Source: Sphingosinicella flava (GTDB taxonomy: Bacteria > Pseudomonadota > Alphaproteobacteria > Sphingomonadales > Sphingomonadaceae). From it: a DNA stretch of 64,000 bases. This document shows positions 60,130 to 64,000 of this stretch, piece after piece. Positions within the stretch are counted from its first letter, which is position 1. Each line of letters starts with the position of its first letter. The notes under the pieces were generated by a model. The model did no database searches. It was not told the origin of the DNA and worked only from the letters and a program-made list of their open reading frames with translations. The translations under genes and the position numbers were made by a program. The stretch covers positions 1-64,000 of the forward strand of contig NZ_CP065592.1 in NCBI RefSeq assembly GCF_016025255.1, read 5' to 3'.

Positions 60130-63100
60130 ATGCAGCTCTCCGACCTTTCCGTAAAACGCCCCGTCTTCGCGGCGGTGGTCGCGCTGCTGATCGCGGTCGT
60201 CGGCGTCGTCGCGTTCCTCGGCCTTTCCGTCCGCGAATATCCGGACGTCGATCCGCCTATCGTGTCGGTGCAGACCATCTATACCGGCGCCGCCGCCTCG
60301 GTCGTCGAAAGCCGCGTGACGCAGGTGCTGGAGGAACGCCTGTCCGGCGTCGAGGGCCTGCAGACCATCTCCTCCCGCTCGCAGGACGGACGCTCCGACA
60401 TCACCATCGAATTCGCGCCGGGCCGATCGGTCGATGCCGCCGCCAACGACGTGCGCGACCGCGTCGGCGGCGCGGCGGACGATTTGCCGGACGAGGTCCG
60501 CCCGCCCGAAGTGCGCAAGGTCGACGCCGACGCCTCGCCGATCCTGTTCCTCGTCATCTCCAAGCCCGGCTGGACCCCTTTGCAGCTGAGCGACTATGTC
60601 GACCGCAACATCGTCGACCGTTTCTCGGCCATCGACGGCGTGGCGCAAGTCTTCATCGGCGGCGAGGCGCGGCCCGCCATGCGCGTGTGGATGAACCCGG
60701 AACGGCTCGCCGCCTTCCGCCTCACCCCCGCCGACGTGGAAAGCGCGCTTCGCACCCAGAATGTCGAGCTTCCCGCCGGCCGCCTCGAATCCGCGAGCCA
60801 GAACGTGTCGCTCCGCGTCGACCGCCCCTTCACCAGCCCCCAGGATTTCGCAGGGCTGATCGTCGGGCGTGGCGACAACGGCTATCTCGTCCGGTTGGGC
60901 GACGTCGCCCGGATCGAGCAGGGCGCGGAAAATCCCTACACCGCCTTCCGCCTCAACGGCCAGCCCGCGGTGGGCCTCGGCATCGTCCGGCAATCGGGCG
61001 CGAACACGCTCGCCGTGTCGAACGCGGCCAAGGCCTTGGCGCAGGACATCCAGCCGACCCTCCCCGAAGGCATGACGATCACCGTCGGCTCCGATGAATC
61101 CCTTTTCATCAGCGAAGCCATCAAGAAGGTGTGGGAAACCTTAGGGGAGGCCGCCGTTCTCGTCGTCCTCGTCATCTTCCTGTTTCTCGGAAGCTGGCGC
61201 GCGACCCTCATTCCGGCGATCACCGTCCCGCTCTGCCTGCTCGGCAGCTTCGCGGTGCTGTCGGCCTTCGGCTTCTCGATCAATCTCCTCACCCTACTCG
61301 CGCTCGTCCTTTCCATAGGCATCGTGGTGGACGACGCCATCGTGGTGCTCGAAAACATCTATCACCGCATCGAGGAGGGTGAGCCGCCGCTGTCCGCCGC
61401 TTTCGAAGGCACGAGGCAGGTCGGTTTCGCGATCATTTCCACCACCCTTGTCGTCTGCGCCGTGTTCGTGCCGGTCATGTTCATCTCGGGCCAGACGGGC
61501 CTCCTCTTCCGCGAACTGGCGGTCGCGATGATCGGCGCGGTCGCCTTCTCCGGCTTCCTCGCCCTCAGCCTGACGCCGATGCTCTGCTCCAAGCTCCTGA
61601 AGCATGAGGAAAGAGGACGCCTCGCCGCCTGGGTCGACCGCAAATTCCAGGGCCTCGAAAATTTCTATGCCGACCGGCTCGACCGCACGCTGAAGAAGCC
61701 GCTGGTCCCGAGCCTCGTCGTCGTCGCGTTCCTCGCCGCCGCCGCTTTCCTCTTCACCACCATCCAGTCCGAGCTCGCGCCGCAGGAGGATGCGGGCATC
61801 CTCGCCGCCAACGTCTCGGCGCCGGAAGGCACGGGCTATGCCGCGATGGACGGTTACATGCGCCAGGTCGAGGCCAAGGTGCTGCCGATGGTCGGCGACG
61901 GCGCGGTGCGCACGCTCATTTCCCGTGTGCCGGGCGGCTTCGGCGCGAGCGAGGATTTCAACAACGGCGCGATCACCGTCTTCCTGAAACCGTGGGACGA
62001 GCGCGAGGAAGCCACGCAGGATGTGGTGGCCGAGGTGAACCGCGCGCTCGGCCAGATTCCCGCGGTGCGCGGCAACGCGTCGGTGCGCTCGTCGCTCAGC
62101 CGGGGCCGCGGCCAGCCGGTCAGTTTCGTGATCGCCGGTTCGACCTATGAAGACCTCGCCCGCGCCCGCGACCGCATCATCGCGGCGGCGCAGGATTATC
62201 CCGGCATCGTCAATCTCGATTCCGATTATAAGGAAACCAAGCCGCAGCTCCGCATCGAAGTGGATACCCGCCGCGCGGGCGACCTTGGCGTTTCGGTCAA
62301 CGATGTCAGCCAGGCGCTGCAAAGCCTCCTCGGCTCCCGCCGCGTCACCACTTATGTCGACCGGGGCGAGGAATATCGCGTCGTCATCCAGGCCGATGCC
62401 GCCGCGCGCGCCACCGAGGCGAGCCTTGCCTCCATCTACGTGCGCAGCCGCACCGGCGATCTCATCCCGCTGTCGAACCTCGTCACCACGCGCGAGACGG
62501 CGGGCGCGCGCGATCTCGGCCGGTTCAACAAATTGCGCGCCATCACCCTCTCCGGCGGCGTCGCGCCCGGCTATTCGCTCGGCGACGCGCTCGCCTTCCT
62601 CGAGGGTCAGGCTGCTCAGTCGCCCGAAATCACGGCGGTCGGCTATCGCGGCGAGAGCCAGGCGTTCAAGGAAGCGGGCGGGTCGATCTGGATCGTCTTC
62701 GGCCTCACCATCCTCGTCGTCTACCTGCTGCTCGCCGCGCAGTTCGAAAGTTTCGTCCACCCCGGCGTCATCATCACCACAGTCCCGCTCGCGGTGGCGG
62801 GCGGCGTGATCGGCCTTGCGCTCATGGGGCAGACCTTCAACCTCTACAGCCAGGTCGGCATCGTCATGCTGGTGGGCCTCGCGGCCAAGAACGGCATCCT
62901 GATCGTCGAATTCGCCAATCAGCTGCGCGATGCGGGCAGGGATATCGGCACCGCGATCCGCGACGCCTCGGCCCGCCGCCTCCGCCCGATCCTGATGACC
63001 TCCATCGCCACCGTGGCGGGCGCGGTGCCGCTGATGATCGCCAGCGGCGCGGGCGCGGGCGCGCGTCAGGCGATCGGCGTGGTCGTCGTGTTCGGCGTCT

Positions 63101-63231
63101 CGATGGCGACGGTCATCACCCTGTTTCTCATCCCGGTTCTATATTCCCGCCTCGCGCGTTACACAGGTTCACCCCAGGAAGTGACGCGCCGGTTGGAGGC
63201 CGAACTCGCAAGGCCGCTGCCCGCAGAATAA
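60130..63231 (+). CDS. RND-family multidrug efflux transporter (HAE1 type)
   Basis: A 1033-residue inner-membrane pump. LSVKRPVFAAVVALLIAVVG is TM1, large periplasmic loops follow TM1 and TM7, and the TM4 proton-relay acidic pair is in SIGIVVDDAIVVLENIYHRI. LLLAAQFESFVHPGVII lies in the second half, and GLAAKNGILIVEFANQLRDA in TM10. It is the partner of the upstream adaptor. No outer-membrane factor gene lies in the window. Some plant-associated sphingomonads use such pumps against phenolics, but no substrate is evident here. Confidence 0.96.
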   Translation: MQLSDLSVKRPVFAAVVALLIAVVGVVAFLGLSVREYPDVDPPIVSVQTIYTGAAASVVESRVTQVLEERLSGVEGLQTISSRSQDGRSDITIEFAPGRSVDAAANDVRDRVGGAADDLPDEVRPPEVRKVDADASPILFLVISKPGWTPLQLSDYVDRNIVDRFSAIDGVAQVFIGGEARPAMRVWMNPERLAAFRLTPADVESALRTQNVELPAGRLESASQNVSLRVDRPFTSPQDFAGLIVGRGDNGYLVRLGDVARIEQGAENPYTAFRLNGQPAVGLGIVRQSGANTLAVSNAAKALAQDIQPTLPEGMTITVGSDESLFISEAIKKVWETLGEAAVLVVLVIFLFLGSWRATLIPAITVPLCLLGSFAVLSAFGFSINLLTLLALVLSIGIVVDDAIVVLENIYHRIEEGEPPLSAAFEGTRQVGFAIISTTLVVCAVFVPVMFISGQTGLLFRELAVAMIGAVAFSGFLALSLTPMLCSKLLKHEERGRLAAWVDRKFQGLENFYADRLDRTLKKPLVPSLVVVAFLAAAAFLFTTIQSELAPQEDAGILAANVSAPEGTGYAAMDGYMRQVEAKVLPMVGDGAVRTLISRVPGGFGASEDFNNGAITVFLKPWDEREEATQDVVAEVNRALGQIPAVRGNASVRSSLSRGRGQPVSFVIAGSTYEDLARARDRIIAAAQDYPGIVNLDSDYKETKPQLRIEVDTRRAGDLGVSVNDVSQALQSLLGSRRVTTYVDRGEEYRVVIQADAAARATEASLASIYVRSRTGDLIPLSNLVTTRETAGARDLGRFNKLRAITLSGGVAPGYSLGDALAFLEGQAAQSPEITAVGYRGESQAFKEAGGSIWIVFGLTILVVYLLLAAQFESFVHPGVIITTVPLAVAGGVIGLALMGQTFNLYSQVGIVMLVGLAAKNGILIVEFANQLRDAGRDIGTAIRDASARRLRPILMTSIATVAGAVPLMIASGAGAGARQAIGVVVVFGVSMATVITLFLIPVLYSRLARYTGSPQEVTRRLEAELARPLPAE

Positions 63232-63243
63232 GGAGTAGACGAC

Positions 63244-63753
63244 ATGGCTGACGCTGAAATGGTGCGGCGGGAAACGTCTTTCTGGCGTCATGCCGTCGTC
63301 ACGGTGCCCGCCATCCTTCTCCTTGGCCTCGCATCGGGCTGGGTGTCCAATTCGGGTTACGGCAACCCCTGGTTCGACGGCCTTGCCAAGCCGCAGGCCA
63401 TGCCGCCCGGCTGGACCTTCGGCGCGGTGTGGACGACCCTCTACATCCTTTTGGGGGTCGCGCTCGCGTTCATCCTTCAGGCGCCGAACAGCGGCACGCG
63501 GCGCACGGCGCTCATCCTGTTCGGCAGCCAAATGATGCTGAATTTCCTCTGGTCGCCGGTCTTCTTCGGCATGCACCAGCCGCGCCTCGCGCTGGCGATC
63601 ATTGTCGTGATGCTGGTCCTCTCCATCGCGACCACCTTCTGGGTCGCGCGCATCCGCAAGGCCGCCGCCTGGCTGATGGTGCCCTATATGGTGTGGCTCA
63701 GCTTCGCCTCGATCCTCAATTACGAGATCATCCGCCTCAATCCGGCATCTTAG
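63244..63753 (+). CDS. tspO: TspO/MBR-family tryptophan-rich sensory protein
   Basis: A 169-residue, five-segment membrane protein. The family phrase PWFDGLAKPQAMPPGWTFG is near residue 45, then VWTTLYILLGVALAF and LNFLWSPVFFGMHQPRLALA. TspO binds porphyrins and helps control tetrapyrrole and oxidative-stress responses. AAGGAGTAGACGAC precedes the ATG. It follows the RND pump by 12 bases and may be in the same transcript. Confidence 0.93.
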   Translation: MADAEMVRRETSFWRHAVVTVPAILLLGLASGWVSNSGYGNPWFDGLAKPQAMPPGWTFGAVWTTLYILLGVALAFILQAPNSGTRRTALILFGSQMMLNFLWSPVFFGMHQPRLALAIIVVMLVLSIATTFWVARIRKAAAWLMVPYMVWLSFASILNYEIIRLNPAS

Positions 63754-63755
63754 TG

Positions 63756-63818
63756 TCCCGGCGAAGGCCGGGATCCAGCCGCTCGATCCGTGTCGCTGGG
63801 CTCCGGCCTCCGCCGGAG
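63756..63818. repeat. Short palindromic repeat, family C (two units)
   Basis: TCCCGGCGAAGGCCGGGA at 63756-63773 and CTCCGGCCTCCGCCGGAG at 63801-63818, both palindromic, downstream of tspO. The first unit is identical to that at 60050-60067. Confidence 0.88.
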
Positions 63819-63902
63819 CACTGCCTCTTGCGATGGCTTGGCTCTTGCGATGGCTTGGCTGAGCTCCGATATTGACCAAAGATTTTTGAGGAGTCCCGAC
63901 CG

Positions 63903-64000
63903 ATGCAATCCCAGAACCGCCTGTTCGACGATTTCGTGAAGATGATGAACGGCGCGGCCGGAACGCTGGCCGGCATGGGCCGCGAGGCGCAGGAAAATAT
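63903..64000 (+). CDS. UbiK-like accessory factor (start only, cut by window end)
   Basis: The frame starts MQSQNRLFDDFVKMMNGAAG and continues past the window end (32 codons visible). The N-terminus fits the YqiC/UbiK family, coiled-coil proteins that assist ubiquinone synthesis and bind membranes. GAGGAGTCCCGACCG precedes the ATG. The call is tentative until the rest is seen. Confidence 0.55.
   Translation, partial: MQSQNRLFDDFVKMMNGAAGTLAGMGREAQEN

Noticed and set aside
61294-62760. Minus-strand frame (488 codons) opposite the RND pump
   Set aside because: Composition-driven shadow; it repeats the DDE/RRR-rich pattern expected from the antisense of a GC-rich membrane-protein gene.

Overview
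The window looks like chromosomal DNA of a sphingomonad-type alphaproteobacterium. It is GC-rich, and it carries a complete-looking core set for ceramide/sphingolipid synthesis (serine palmitoyltransferase, dedicated acyl carrier protein, CerR-like reductase, GNAT-type ceramide synthase candidate). It also has PurS/PurQ, GS-I glutamine synthetase with P-II, and a purely chromosomal gene style with many short palindromic intergenic repeats. No replication origin, rRNA operon, insertion sequence or CRISPR array was seen.

Layout. 1-2650: the 3' end of a large two-partner-secretion exoprotein gene (polyproline linker plus a helical C-terminal region) and its outer-membrane transporter. 2.7-7.7 kb: tRNA-Arg, queuosine-precursor transporter, a small membrane protein behind a putative Fnr box, an Fnr-like regulator abutting purQ-purS, erpA, xthA. 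7.8-20.5 kb: a lipid region with ceramide synthase candidate, MipA, fatty-acid hydroxylase, lptG-lptF, a DUF2141 protein, a lipid kinase followed by a Tam41-like nucleotidyltransferase, a hybrid histidine kinase, serine palmitoyltransferase, acyl carrier protein and CerR. 20.6-25.7 kb: obgE, a TetR/metal-hydrolase divergent pair, GNAT, rpmA-rplU, hspQ, tRNA-Ser. 25.7-32.5 kb: exported RidA-like protein with a TonB-dependent receptor, a divergent NarL-type two-component system, and a sugar pair (glycoside hydrolase, galactonate dehydratase). 32.7-40.5 kb: secreted unknowns, glnB-(small HTH)-glnA, a second Crp/Fnr regulator, map, a MoaB/CinA-like protein.

40.6-44.0 kb is a short AT-richer island of four unfamiliar genes, ending in a DUF3800 protein. 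It is bounded by a 12-bp direct repeat whose right copy is the 3' end of a tRNA-Gly gene, so it looks like an integrated element without its own integrase. 44.1-47.2 kb: marR-emrA-emrB efflux operon with a clear operator. 47.2-51.2 kb: a tandem pair of tiny paralogous genes, MAPEG, PRC-barrel and an M28 peptidase. 51.2-55.7 kb: rplM-rpsI, ctaA-cutA joined by a repeat element, a MerC-domain protein and Zur. 55.7-64 kb: dxs, tlyA, an RND efflux pair, tspO and the start of a UbiK-like gene.

How the genes work together: the 7.8-20.5 kb block could supply sphingoid base condensation (SPT with ACP), ketone reduction (CerR), N-acylation (GNAT) and fatty-acid hydroxylation. The lipid kinase/nucleotidyltransferase pair may add head-group chemistry, and LptF/LptG are candidate exporters of the finished glycolipid in a lineage in which glycosphingolipids replace lipopolysaccharide. 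Starts were chosen from ribosome-binding sites, overlaps and family lengths; all family assignments come from reading motifs, not from database searches.
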